The position numbers were made by a program, and so were the translations under genes. From Membranipora membranacea (lineage: Eukaryota > Bryozoa > Gymnolaemata > Cheilostomatida > Membraniporidae): a stretch of DNA of 64,000 nt. Under the pieces are notes generated by a model that worked only from the letters and a program-made list of their open reading frames with translations, had not been told where the DNA came from and did no database searches. The stretch's first letter is position 1, and each line of letters starts with the position of its first letter. The stretch is from contig OU612075.1 of NCBI GenBank assembly GCA_914767715.1, positions 7,006,001 through 7,070,000 of the forward strand, in the 5' to 3' direction. This document shows, piece after piece, positions 13,601-24,599 of this stretch.

Positions 13601-16600
13601 ATATAATATATTGTCTGGTGGCTAGTTGTGCAGTAGTTATGTTATGCAATAATAATTATGTATAGTGTTAGAAATTGTTCCCCTTCTCATCTATTAGGTA
13701 TTTATGCCTTGTGCAGTACCAGCCCACTGCCATATTACTGATTTTTTCCACATACAGATTTTTATTGTCAGGTGACATTGTACACTAATTGATAACTTCA
13801 TTACAGTTATTTGAAGAAGATAGACTAGGTAGGTGATTGGGCTTGGGCAGCACTACGCATCAATACCTCATAGATGAGAAAGGGGGACAATTTCTAACAC
13901 TATACATAATTAACCCAGAAGTGCTATGAACTTTTCAACATAAAAACATTACCTGAATCCTGTTGAACAAGCTGCCACACTATATAATGCTTTGATACTT
14001 ATGTATTCTTATCACTTCTAGTCACCACTAGACTATCAAACTAAGCTTGCATCAAGAAATCAGAAGAAAATCAAAATTTGCAATGATCATTTGTATCACT
14101 CACCAAAGAAGAGTCTGAGGAACTGAGGCTTATATCACGCGGTTCTCCAGGCCTGAGTACACCTGACTCAACAATGTTCACCTGGCTATCTGTCAGCATC
14201 GGGCGCCCTGTTGTCATAGAAAATACATACACTGAATGATTCAAACTTTTTTCTCATTGTTACATTTTTGATGAGAATTGCAGGTTTTCTTTTGCTGTAC
14301 ATATTTTTCAACTCTATTCTCACAATAATATTTGACAAATGTAACATTTCAATATATTGATTCAACAAACCTACCTTTCAAACAGGTTCACTCGCCACTA
14401 CTCTGAGTTACACTTACTTGCACAAAACCGCAGAGAATCAGCATATCTCTCATCAACAACCTCTTGTCCATTAAAATTTCTCATAATTTGCACTCTGGCA
14501 TAATGAGGCTGAGTGTAGCCTGGCAGAATAAGAGTGGCAGATCTGTCTGTGTCAGTGATCACTGACGGGATGCTTGAACAAGCGACTGTCGAGTCAAAGG
14601 TACTGCTAGTAGAGCATGTTATCCTGAAGCCTCCTCCTGTTATGTTCTGCTTCCCCGGCTTTCTGGACTTGTAACCTATTGGATTACCCCATAAGAGATT
14701 CACATTAGAGTCAGGTGCTTGCTCGATATTGGTAGAAACGTCAGCCACAACTAGATATTCTGTAAAATATCAGAAGAGTCACAATCGTTATAATTTCATA
14801 AAAGGAAATTATCTTGCACCGAATATGTCTTCTGAGCATCAGTTTATAATTTGCAGGATACCTCAAAGGTAATGAATAGGTTTGCATCAACACAGCATGT
14901 TAAATGGAAATAGTTGCATAAACTGTCACAGTTGCAACCAAGTATAAAGTGACCCTCGTTTATAAAAGTGAGGAGAACAATGATTTTTACGCTCAAACCA
15001 TGAAGTATCCTAAAATACAGGCCAAGATCAATTTGGAATATCAGAGCAAAGAATAGTGCACCTCCTCAGAGTCAACTTCAATAATCAATACAACCATACT
15101 GTAGAAGCATAATGAATAATGCAGTCATAGTTCAAACCTGCAACATAAGGACGAATTGATGGAGCTCTGTTTTGAGATGTACTATCATGTTCAAATGTAT
15201 CACCAACAGAGATGTCATCGAGTAAATCTTTCCCACCAATGAGTGCACTAATTTCGCCGTTATTGAATGGGACCAAGATTCCGACACAACCAGACACAAT
15301 TGGGTTTCTCACGATGAGCGAAGGCGAGTATCCCTCTTTCACTTTAATAATCTGGTCTGTGATAAAGTGGAAATTAACCGCATCCGGTGTCCCGTGATTC
15401 AGCAGAGTTTCACTGATTAGCTCGAAGTTTTTGTTTGAACCCTTCCATACAGCAGCATAGGTTGGACATGGCTTATTGGGTCGTGTAAAGTACTGCCAAG
15501 CTACTAAATACCCATTTACTTCGAATTGATTGTTGTCTAAAATCATGTAGTCATTTCCTCGATCATCCTTCTTAGTCACAGTGAGACCAGCGGCACCGAT
15601 TGTGTCTTCTGGTAATGACAAAAACAAATAGATGTCCGATGCTATTAAAACGGCCCAATGTGTTTAACTGACAAATCAAGGTGACATTCTGCCTTGTTAT
15701 CATGCCATTGTTCTTCTATACAAAAACAAACCATATGCATCACAAAACCATATAGATGGGCATCAAAAATTCAAAATATTGTATCACAAACTTTCACCTT
15801 ATTTTTAGATTGCCAAATTGAACTTATTCTTATAACTTTAATGTACTTGGTTTCAGTGGAATTTTCTAGAATACGTTTTACATATCTGATTCTGAAACAA
15901 ATTTTGGCTAATATTGTCAGCAATCTTCAGTGATACAGTCATTCTCCACAATAGTGGTTTTAAAACTTTTACGACCAATGTAAATGGCTAAAAGAGTAAA
16001 AGGGTGCATTCATCATTAGAATGTCACAAACACAGAGTTGAGAACAAACTGTAAGCTAAGCTTGATTGTTCAATCTTAAATGAAAATAGAGGGATAGCAC
16101 AACTTGTTGCCAATAGGTGTGCATTGTATGGCCTAATTTTTCACAGAATAAGATTGCATCTTACCAATGTACCAGTGAGGTCGATCAAAATACTGCCAAT
16201 CATCACTTTCTTCACTTTGTATGCTGTCATCATCAGAGCGTTTATCCGTGAGTTCACATTTAGTATCGCTGTTGACAGATGTGGACTTGATGATTGAGCG
16301 ACAGTATGTACCTCCAACATGATCAACACATCTACTCATACAGCTTCTGAGATTAGCAGTATTGATTTCACTAATCTTGCCAAATCCAGTGTTGAGGTAC
16401 TGGCCTTTGACAGCAGTCCATGGCTGCCAGAAACCTGATAAATATAAATTATTATGACCTGCAACCTGATGCGCAAATCATTTTTACAACCATATAAGTA
16501 ATCATTTCTCTTGATTATTAAAAATTTGACCCTTCATCTTCAGATATATAGTCAAGAGGTGCAACTCAGATAAAGAGAAGTAAAGCTATGATTCAACATT

Positions 16601-18073
16601 CATAGATGATGATGATATCACTGCTTAGATGCTCTTGGTGTGTATAAACTCTCTGTTCACTTAGATATTTACGCTGTCTGTGATATGCTTACAAAATCTC
16701 TCATGGTCGTGATCACCGCTTACACCATTAATTCCTTGATTTCAAGACTATCAGTAAAACAAGATATGAATGCTCATGTCAGCTAAATTATGGAACATCA
16801 CTGTTTCTGACAGTACCTACCTGCACATATGGGTCTAAGTGAGTATTGGTAGTTGTTATTGGACTGAGGTGTAGCTGTCTGATCGTTCTCCTCCAGTAGC
16901 TCACACCTCCTGTTAGACTGTCGGAAGTTAACAGCAGCACAGATGAAGGTGCTCTCCTCTACACATTTCCTCTGACATTCCTCTAGACCCTGTTCTTGAC
17001 CTAGAGTCACTGTCTTGGGATCACCAGATATGTATGGCTCCAGTTTCTGTTTGTCATGAGTAATCCAGTTACAGGGGAGAGCTGCAACAGTAAAGGGATG
17101 ATAAAAAATGAAATTGTTGGTACAATTGTTACAATTAGGACGGAGAGTTCAAGAGTCACAAATTTAGGATCACCAGATATGTATGGGTCTAGTTTCTGGT
17201 TTGCTTTGGTAATCCAGTTACAAGGGAGAGCTACAACAAAAAAAACAATGTAATTTAAGTAATCATTAGTAATGCATGTTGTGAGACCTCCCACAAAGAC
17301 ATTCATATCTAAAAGTTATTGCCACCACGAGTTAACATACCATTGGAAATGATGTTCCTATTGTGATTTTGTCAAGGATGCTTATAGACTACCATCAGTG
17401 TCTCATTCATTGCCAGCAGGCAGGGTGGGATATACCTCCCACCCTCCCTCTGCCAGCATGAGGATTCGCTACATATTTTGGCCTCTTAAGTTGTCCCACC
17501 TTTTAGCAAGAAAGGATAACTCCCTATATTGACCCGTGGTTGGTAGATCACAGCTAGCAGATATAATTTGGTACTTTCAGAACTCATCTCACCTCACCAA
17601 GGAACCAATGGATAGTTTAGTTCATTGATGGCACCCAGTATGTTTTAAAATCAAATATCATTTACACATCGCACATACAAAAAACACCTGAGAGCTCTCG
17701 AACATATTTTACTTTCTCGTAATCTCAAAATCTCAGGAAAAAGTTGCCCTAGAACACAAACAGAAGTATAGAGTGTTGCAAAAGATTTTGTTATGCTTTC
17801 TGATAGAATTTTTCCTTGCAATATTATCAAATGCCTCCACTGTTACTTTGACGTCCACAATAGTTAAAACCCATTAATTTGGGATGGCCTTTATAAAGCT
17901 GGCAAATTCTAGTTGTTATGATGAAATTGGTTCCATTGTAATATTAAAATAATTTCAATGATATTGGCAAAAAGAAGTTAAAAGTTTTACTTACCTTCAG
18001 ATTGGCAGAGGTAGTGAAAAGTAAGTATCACCAACACTTGGACATATCGGCGGTGCAATGATCCTAACATCAT
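1682..18073 (-). CDS. receptor-type protein tyrosine phosphatase, PAN/FN3 ectodomain, two PTP domains (D1 lacks catalytic Arg)
   Basis: Assembled from 28 exons, all GT-AG and phase-consistent: 18073-17995, 17081-16821, 16434-16165, 15608-15138, 14750-14418, 14207-14104, 13373-13133, 12876-12767, 12457-12244, 11854-11465, 10760-10580, 10269-10250, 9619-9369, 9086-9002, 8617-8544, 7855-7819, 7481-7384, 6916-6785, 6573-6431, 5574-5424, 5098-4994, 4729-4588, 4349-4279, 4056-3934, 3508-3356, 2756-2623, 2408-2273, 1762-1682. They total 4590 nt (1529 aa). Layout: signal peptide 1-25; PAN-like domains about 28-113 and 114-203; beta-rich domain of unknown family 204-360; FN3-like modules 361-694; RRKR furin-type site 745-748; membrane span about 855-879; D1 about 920-1235; D2 about 1260-1529. 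D1 has KNRF, a YWP motif, WPD (1131-1133) and HCSAGVGPTG, so Cys1164 is present but position 1170 is Pro instead of Arg. D2 has CRNGSTLTG (Leu for Arg). D2 is usually weak or inactive in this family; an altered D1 is not. Confidence 0.92.
5678..5748 (+). repeat. polypurine tract in phosphatase intron
   Basis: About 70 bases made almost only of G and A, with repeats of GGTGAGGG type, in the intron just upstream of the exon carrying the D1 active site. Such mirror-like purine runs can form triplex DNA; no function is implied by the sequence itself. Confidence 0.6.
8811..8984 (+). mobile_element. MITE of the 'CTTTCAATTAGAAACAGCC' family, copy 1
   Basis: Starts with CTTTCAATTCAATTAAAAAC and holds the internal hairpin of GATCGCTCA / TGAGCGAT blocks shared with the elements at 57264-57392 and 63489-63756. 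The right end is degenerate, abutting the phosphatase exon at 9002. It has no coding capacity, and the short open frames over it are chance. Confidence 0.7.
9775..9879 (+). mobile_element. short MITE with about 33-bp inverted ends
   Basis: AGCCAGCCCTTGATGTCATT on the left pairs with AATGACGTTAAGGCTGGCT-like sequence on the right, both continuing inward to a GCGATCG block. It is flanked by copies of ATGTAGGGTGAAA (about 9750 and 9899), which may be pre-existing repeats rather than a target duplication. It lies in a phosphatase intron. Confidence 0.7.
13654..13912 (+). mobile_element. MITE with about 50-bp terminal inverted repeats
   Basis: ATTATGTATAGTGTTAGAAA on the left is matched by TTTCTAACACTATACATAAT at 13892-13911. 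The pairing continues through CTCATCTAT / ATAGATGAG and GGTATT / AATACC. The element is about 260 bp long, has no coding capacity and lies in a phosphatase intron. Only one copy is seen in the window. Confidence 0.85.
17150..17230 (-). pseudogene. partial duplicate of the PAN1 exon
   Basis: This stretch repeats the 5' part of the adjacent PAN1 exon (17081-16821), including its acceptor (TTGTAG in place of TTGCAG), the same reading frame and the motif LPCNWIT...PYISGDPK. Homology stops at about 17150 and no splice donor follows in a usable place; the frame simply runs on towards the real exon. It looks like an abortive tandem exon duplication. It could still be used as an alternative acceptor, which only transcripts would show. 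Confidence 0.75.
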
Positions 18074-18135
18074 CAATATTCCACTTTCTCTGTAGATTTG
18101 GCATAAATATGGGTCCCCTTAACTTGTGATCTACG
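18074..18135 (-). promoter_or_regulatory. 5' UTR and upstream splice acceptor of the phosphatase gene
   Basis: Upstream of the start ATG (two tandem ATGs at 18073 and 18070) the minus strand reads through a non-coding leader to a TTTTCGTAG acceptor near 18130-18135. This suggests a separate 5' non-coding exon. A matching donor, TTG/GTATGTAC, lies at 20408 with transcribed-looking sequence above it. Inference only. Confidence 0.3.
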
Positions 18136-18950
18136 AAAAATAGAATAGCCGAATAGATAAAGTTGAAATCAATATGTGATTTAGTCTAGTAAGAAAGATA
18201 ATGGGAATAAACAAATCTCATGAAAATAAATTTGGTTCTGAAGACTATGGAACCCAAGTTGAGGTGCATTTACACCGCAGATAGTTCCGCCTGATTTTTC
18301 CCGACGATAGTTTAGGCACAAAGCGCAGATTTTTGGTTGCTCCTAATGATAGCTTATATAAAAAGAAAATTCTGTTCTCAAAATCTGCAGTATAAATCAA
18401 GTTATGTAGCAATAGAAGGTTGATCGTCTGTTTTTTGTCACATTGATTGAACAGGTAAGATGTTAAAAAAGTTGAATTTGGAAAGAGATTTGGGGGGGGG
18501 GTATTTTACCCATGGTGCTGACTGCCTGGTCCATCAAACAATTAATGGCGATAGATTCAGAGAAGCCAAGTAATGCAAGGAGTGCCCCTGGAGAAGAATG
18601 CAACCTGGACAAATTGCTGACTTATAATTTTGTTCTTGTTATGGCATATAGTGTTATGTGAGGTAGTCTAAGTGCCCTAAGTGCTGCCAGTGCGAGTGTG
18701 TGTTTGATAATGTGATGACACTTAGACTAAGTCTGAGATATTGTTGTGCTTGCTTTGGCACATTTTTATGATGAAGATTGTTGTCAATAAATGTTGAAAA
18801 AAAAGTTGAGTAGACAATATGTTATAATAAACAATGGTCAATTCTATAAAAAACTTCCATAAGAACAGACCAGCGATAAGTCTATAATGAGTAAGTCTTT
18901 GCTATGAGTCACCAGTCTACATTATGTAAGATTTGTATTGTTCTACAGTT
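18136..18950. other. spacer, no gene seen
   Basis: AT-rich spacer or first intron. It has a G-run near 18491 and, at about 18660-18730, a decayed relative of the 'AGTCTAAGTGCTC' MITE family also found at 43234. No coding exon is recognised. Confidence 0.5.
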
Positions 18951-18954
18951 ACAC

Positions 18955-19034
18955 TAGCCTGTCTTGACCGATCCATGTTGGTGGGGAGGGGAAACTCCCC
19001 CAGTCCCACCAAAAAAGATAGTCAAGACAGGCTG
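18955..19034 (+). mobile_element. MITE of the 'TAGCCTGTCTTGAC' family, copy 1
   Basis: 80-bp hairpin: TAGCCTGTCTTGACCG at the left and AGTCAAGACAGGCT at the right. Related ends occur at 50043-50175 and 59376-59531. Confidence 0.75.
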
Positions 19035-20265
19035 CAGTTTCACCAGCAACAATGCAGAATTACTGTTTTTCTTCCTGGTGGTATGATAAATGGGATGGTG
19101 CCGTTGGCTGAGGGTTGAGACTTGTTGGCATTCTTACTAAATAGGAGTGTTGGTGAACTTCCTCATCAATTTCAAACTGATATTCACAAAAGCACTTGTC
19201 TCATACTTTCAAATCATGGTGTATGAATTAATCAGTACCTAAATTGCATAGATAGACAGAACTTCCTGAATTTGTCTTTATGGAGGGACAGTTTATGATA
19301 GATCTGTCACTATTGTAAAGTGTCCCCAGGACAGTTTAGAACATATTGTAAAATGCCCCGGGGATGTATTCGGGGGGGGAGGCAGTTTACAATACTACAC
19401 CAGCATTAACTGACTCAACAAACCTACATCGTCTTGAGAGACGATGGCTCAAAATTAGTAAAGTTTGGACACCATAACCTGAAAAAAAAAAATAATGGAG
19501 AGTAGATTTCCCTAACTTAGGAGTAACAGGGCTCTAAGGAATTGGCTGATTCTGAATTAATGATATCCCGGCAAAATTCTGATACTATCTATGACTAATA
19601 TAAATCACATAGCTTTAGATTTATGCTAGGTAACCCAATATATTGTCATAGTTTACAAATCTACCACTTCACCGAATGCCACTCTAAGCGAGACCACTGG
19701 TGATCCCCTAACTGGACCGCTCCGGTATTGTCAGTTGTTTCCTGATTAGGTTCTGTAGCCCCATTCGTTGTAATCGATCATTTGCGGAATGAGACTTTAA
19801 AGTACCAGTAATTCACTGTGTCTTTGCATTTATCCCCCCTCCTCTGGTATTTGAGATACAGTGTAGCCTATATTCCCATGCATGAGGGTATAGGGAGTGG
19901 CTATAGGGCTATCCCTGCACCCTAATAACAAATGAGGTGGTGGTTGTCTACAGTCTACACTACAGTTTCCCAAGCCTGAACTCACAAAACATGATCGCAT
20001 GCCTGCTTTGGCCATAACTTTGGCCTCACAACATGGAAACCTAAATCAGCATCAGATCTCGAGAATTATTCTCAACAAATCACCGGGCGAGGCAATGTTC
20101 AGTTTCCATTTCTAATCTGGATGTTTGGCTCTCCGCTTTATTAGGACAGGAAAAACACACATGCAGCGAGGTCAAATTTGGATCTCCTCATATGCGTGCT
20201 GCACAGAATTCTCACAATGTTTAAAAATTGATAGAAACAGGACAGAGATTCAATGGGTTACTATA
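19035..20265. other. spacer, no gene seen
   Basis: I recognise no exon, RNA gene or clear mobile element here. Short open frames on both strands have no family resemblance and are taken as chance. Confidence 0.5.
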
Positions 20266-20312
20266 AGGCTTGTCACGCGGCTAATACAAAACAGAAGCCG
20301 GATGACAAGGCT
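20266..20312 (+). mobile_element. mini fold-back element, 'GCCTTGTCACGCGGCT' family, copy 1
   Basis: AGGCTTGTCACGCGGCTAAT pairs with AGCCGGATGACAAGGCTA across a short AT-rich loop. The same arms occur at 32313-32381 and 55029-55102, with different loops. Confidence 0.7.
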
Positions 20313-20819
20313 AGGGTTACTAGCACTAATGTCATTGTCTGAGGTTTAATACAAATTAAAAAGGGCAACAACTATTTCAGCAAAACACTTAAAAGAATAG
20401 TACATACCAAGACGCCCTTTAGAATTCTGAGTCAACGATGTCTTCTCTGCCTTCTACACTGTAAAAATGATCCTTGTGTACACTGACTAAATCCTTATGT
20501 ACAGTGTCACTGCGCACAGCCTTTACAATCCACTCCGCAGTGGAAGCAGTAAACAGAGCAATTAAACAGCAATTACAGAGCAAGTAAACACAATAGATAT
20601 GTGAACCTCACTGCTACAGCTAGAACTATCATAGATCATACTTATAAAGCTGTAAGCGTTAATTCTATAAACGGAACTTCCTCGTTGGCGGAATCAAATT
20701 TTGATATGCATGACAAGTACTATTATCTGTGTACGATGATAAAGATATTATTCTGATAAGAGGATGAGACTCAATACAAGCAGGCTAATCAGTCTCAAAC
20801 AAACACACCACAACAAACT

Positions 20820-21290
20820 ACATCAGGTTTGATCCATTTTGCCAGCGTTGGAATTGCCCCTCTACCAGTTAGGTGCAGTATCAGAGATTTTTCAGCTTTT
20901 CTACGTTCTACAATCGTGTTTGTAGATCGTAGATTTGTGGATGTAGAAATTAGAGAAATATTTGTAGAATAACACATATGAACTGTTTCAATGAAGGGTC
21001 GTCCCCTCACAATATCGGGTAGATAACTTTTTAATAACACTAATCAAGTTGTAGAAACAATTGGGAAGACAACTCAGTTTTATTTATAGTTATCTACCCT
21101 TGGAAATTTGACATCGATATTGGCAATAGGCAGTTAATGTCTGTGGGTTTAAAAGCTCCGCCCTTATTTCAGTCCAATACTGTGGAATTGTTAGAAACGT
21201 AGAAAATCCATTATAGCATATATGAATTGTTAGCAGCAATCTAAGATTTTGTAGAAAATGATTATCACCTTCACTTCAGAGAGTGATTGA
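20820..21290 (-). repeat. degenerate dispersed relative of the 142-bp satellite block
   Basis: GATCCATTTTGCCAG and GGTGCAGTATCAGAGATTT at 20829-20890 match, in reverse complement, the right flank of the satellite array at about 31645-31708. Farther right there are CTACGTTCTACAAT-type words and a GCATATATGAATTGTTAGCA stretch recalling the 31540-31600 region. So the array and its flank appear to form one dispersed element, present here without the amplified core. Confidence 0.5.
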
Positions 21291-21476
21291 AAATGTGACT
21301 GAATTATTCTTCTCTCTACATTATTTATCAAGAGGTAAGTGTTGACTATATGTGATAATTTGGAAATAGTGGAGTGTTGAACTGAGCAATGAACTGAATG
21401 AATGAAACTAATAAATATAATATAATGAGGGGAAAATTGGTTGGACAGGTGGTTATGTTGGGGTAGTGAGACTCAT

Positions 21477-21516
21477 AGCAATGAACTCCCTCTCCCTCAA
21501 GAGGGAGTTCATTGCT
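21477..21516. repeat. 40-bp palindrome
   Basis: AGCAATGAACTCCCTCT, a 6-base loop, then AGAGGGAGTTCATTGCT: perfect 17-base arms. The GCAATGAACT word recurs in a similar hairpin inside the LINE remnant at 50893-50938. Confidence 0.85.
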
Positions 21517-22025
21517 CAGAGAGGGAGGGAGAATGTTAGAAAGAATAAGAAGAATGTCAATGTGATTGAATTGATTGATGGTGGAAGGGAAAGTATGAGT
21601 GAGGTTCAAGGGTAAGCCCTTGGCAATGGGCTTGGTTGTTTGATCATCATGATCAAGGCTAAGCTGTGTGTAGGCCTACTACTACTACTCTACTGGCTAG
21701 CTAGTAGTCTAGTCTACCACTCTTCTCTAGCCACCGCATCTGGCAATGAAATCTCTATTTGATAGGACAAGTTTTATTCTAACTAGCTAGGATCAAACTG
21801 GACCTAACATGCAATCATTAATTAGTCTAGGCCTAATGATGTATCCACTGACTGATTAGCCTAACCCCTAATCCATTATTTATTGCTCATGGGGCAGTAC
21901 TAATTTCCTACTAAATCTACTAAATGAATTGATTCTTAGCCTGGCTTGGAAAGCTTTGTTGAGAGGGATGGGTGAACAATCAAGGCTTGGTTAAGTGGGT
22001 AACCCGAGTTGTTCACCATGCAGTG

Positions 22026-22545
22026 AGTGTGTACAGTAGCGTGTATACAGTAGTGTGTATACAGTAGCGTGTGTATAGTACCGTGTGCGTAGTAGCATGT
22101 GCTTAGTAGCGTGTGCTTAGTAGTGTGTGTAGCAGGTGAGTCTCTGTAGCAGGTGAGTGTGTGTAGCAGGTGAGTGTGTGTAGCAGGTGAGTCTGTGTAG
22201 CAGGTGAGTCTGTGTAGCAGGAGAGTCTGTGTAGCAGGTGAGTGTGTGTAGCGGGTGAGTCTGTGTAGCAGGTGAGTCTGTGTAGCAGGTGAGTGTGTGG
22301 AGCAGGTGAGTGTGTGTAGCAGGTGAGTCTGTGTAGAAGGTGAGTCTGTGTAGAAGGTGAGTCTGTGTATCAGGAGAGTGTGTGTAGCAGGTGAGTCTGT
22401 GTAGCAGGGGAGTGTGTGGAGCAGGTGAGTGTGTGTAGCAGGTGAGTGTGTGTAGCAGGTGAGTGTGTGTAGCATGCAGGAGAGTGTGTGTAGCATGCAG
22501 GAGAGTCTGTGTAGCATGCAGGAGAGTCTGTGTAGCAGGTGAGTG
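22026..22545 (+). repeat. 16-bp minisatellite (TGTGTAGCAGGTGAGT)n
   Basis: About 30 imperfect copies of a 16-bp unit, with variants (TGGAGCAGG, TAGAAGG, AGGAGAG) and a more diverged leading part. Because 16 is not a multiple of 3, the minus strand reads as a long open frame of 16-residue periods (Cys-Tyr-Thr-His-Ser-Pro type). I regard that frame as a by-product of the repeat. Confidence 0.95.
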
Positions 22546-22822
22546 TGTGGTAGGTAACTATTAAAAGGTGAGTGTTAATGAGGCGAGTGTTAACTACTAT
22601 TTATTTCAATTTGGAATTACTGGAGTGTGTTATACAAAACTGAGAATCAGAGTGGAACGTAGCTGAGGCGAAAATTTGGTAGACCTAAGAGTAAGAAGTG
22701 ATTGAATAGAGAGAGAGAGTTGTGTGGATAAAAATCATAGGACAACTGCATTTCCTGACAAAGCCCTCAGTCAGGCAATGCAGTATTCCTATGATAAGAA
22801 TTGATTGATGGATGGACTTGGA

Positions 22823-22935
22823 GCACAGGCCTTCTGTAGTTGGTGCAAGTCCACTGGTCTAGTGCCTCAGTGGACAAGACCTTGATCACTATGGCAATTG
22901 ACCACTGGACTGGCACCAACTACAGAAGGCCTGTG
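22823..22935 (+). mobile_element. hAT-like MITE
   Basis: CACAGGCCTTCTGTAGTTGG at the left is matched exactly in reverse at the right (22914-22935). The flanks ACTTGGAG and ACTTGGCG agree at 7 of 8 positions, consistent with an 8-bp hAT-type target duplication. The inner GCAAGTCCA(C/G)TGGTC block recurs at 23207-23272 and 52009-52075, which look like decayed relatives. Confidence 0.8.
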
Positions 22936-23369
22936 ACTTGGCGGCATGGAATTAATGAATTGAAAGTATAAGGCTCAAGGATCTCGGGATTTATTCATAA
23001 CAGTTATTGATTTAACTTTTTGGATAGTAACTGCTACTACTGAGTGATTGGTTAGACATCATATATTCATATTGATTTGAGTGGATAAAAAGTATCTACA
23101 TTTATTAATCCTGTTGTTTATTTTGCCTTGTTTCCTTTACCCTCAGAAGCTGTAGGCCACTAGTCATGAGTCTAAATGATTGATTTCTTGTCAGCTTGGA
23201 TGAATGGCCCACTCTACGGGCCTCCTGATGTTGATGCAAGTCCAGTGGTCGAGTGCCCCAGTTGATGAGGCCTTTTCTCTCTCAAATCTCAATGTGAGTG
23301 GAAGTTCTAACCAACTAGCTAGGGCCTTATACGCATTCATTAGCCTAATGCTGTAACCACTTACTGACT

Positions 23370-23763
23370 GATACGATACAGTTGAAACTTTGGTCTAACG
23401 AGAATTACATAGTTGCAAGTTTTGACATCAGGTAGTGGTCGCCGATTAGTAGTTCTTATCCTGCGCGTAGGTTAAAACTTAGAATAAGAGGATTATGACA
23501 CATAGGGAATCTTATGACATTGTTAATTTGTATGTCACATCATCTCGAACTCTGATATGGACGCCTTAAATAGTCAATTGCTCCCTACTTCAAGTGCCCA
23601 TCATGCGATACTGTTGAAACTCAGTGTATAGGGGTAATCAGAATATATAAAAAAAACTTGTGAAATCATATATTTTGATGTCACATGACCTTGAGATGAA
23701 ATATGGCTGCTGTAAACAGGAAGTGGCTGATCAACAGTTCCTATCATGCGATTGATGACGATG
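23370..23763 (+). repeat. degenerate tandem duplication
   Basis: GATAC(A/T)GTTGAAACT occurs at 23373 and 23607, followed in both units by AATCAGA/AATTACATA-like sequence, a TTTTGA(T/C)(G/A)TCA word and a GTGG(T/C)(C/T)G block leading to TCCTATC or TTCTTATCC. This looks like two old copies of a unit of about 230 bp. No coding content. Confidence 0.4.
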
Positions 23764-23813
23764 GATGAATAAACTGCATCATCATAATATTATGATGATG
23801 CAGTTTATTCATC
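23764..23813. repeat. perfect 50-bp palindrome
   Basis: GATGAATAAACTGCATCATC and its exact complement meet without a loop at ATAAT/ATTAT: 25-base arms, no mismatch. Perfect loop-free palindromes are unstable, which suggests recent origin. Confidence 0.9.
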
Positions 23814-24599
23814 TTCTGTGAAGCTTGGTACAAAAGGTCTCCTGAATCATGCCATCTCTTTTTGGGACACAGATACTTTTGTAATCACGTTCTAGGCTCA
23901 TGTCCTCCTGAAAAAGATTGCTGAAAACATGCAATGACATTTTATCTAGGCATTGTCCTGCATATCTAGAAGCAGAACGCGTCACGTCATTTCAACTAAG
24001 TGAGCTTTCAATTTCAATTGGATGATCGTTTTAACAATGTCTATTTATTATTTTTGTAGCAGTGAAAGATTTGCTCTCGCCCCTACCTCATTACCTGACA
24101 GTAGCTGTGATATACTATCATATCTCTACAAGTGAGCATATTATTAATATACATATTTTTAAAGCAGCCATAGACTTAATAATAAACCTTTACAGGGCAC
24201 CATATCCAGCTTAAGTGAGGCACTGGATGGGAGACATTACGACAACTAATTGATTAGTGGCAAGTATGATATCCAGGTTTAACATTCTGCATCATCTTGT
24301 TATCAATTTGATGTTGTAAACTCTTCACAACAAGCAGTTAAACTTTTTACAATTTTCATAATCCGATCAAAATTGATCGAGTTCTCAGTTGAAAACCCTT
24401 GTATGTAGACCGCAAGACAATGATAACACCAATACTACTACAATGTTCAGTGTCTTATCAACCACATATATATGCCTCGTTGCCTCAATCCTAAGCCTCC
24501 ATATTACTGTTCTGTTTAGGATTATTAATCTTGATCGGCGATTGTAGCTGTTACAACATATTGGAGCACCAGTCACAAGTAGTAGATAGAATCATCGTA

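Noticed and set aside
21936-22517. 193-codon open frame on the minus strand
   Set aside because: It is the direct read-through of a 16-bp minisatellite; periodic residues follow from the DNA repeat and there is no start context or splice structure.
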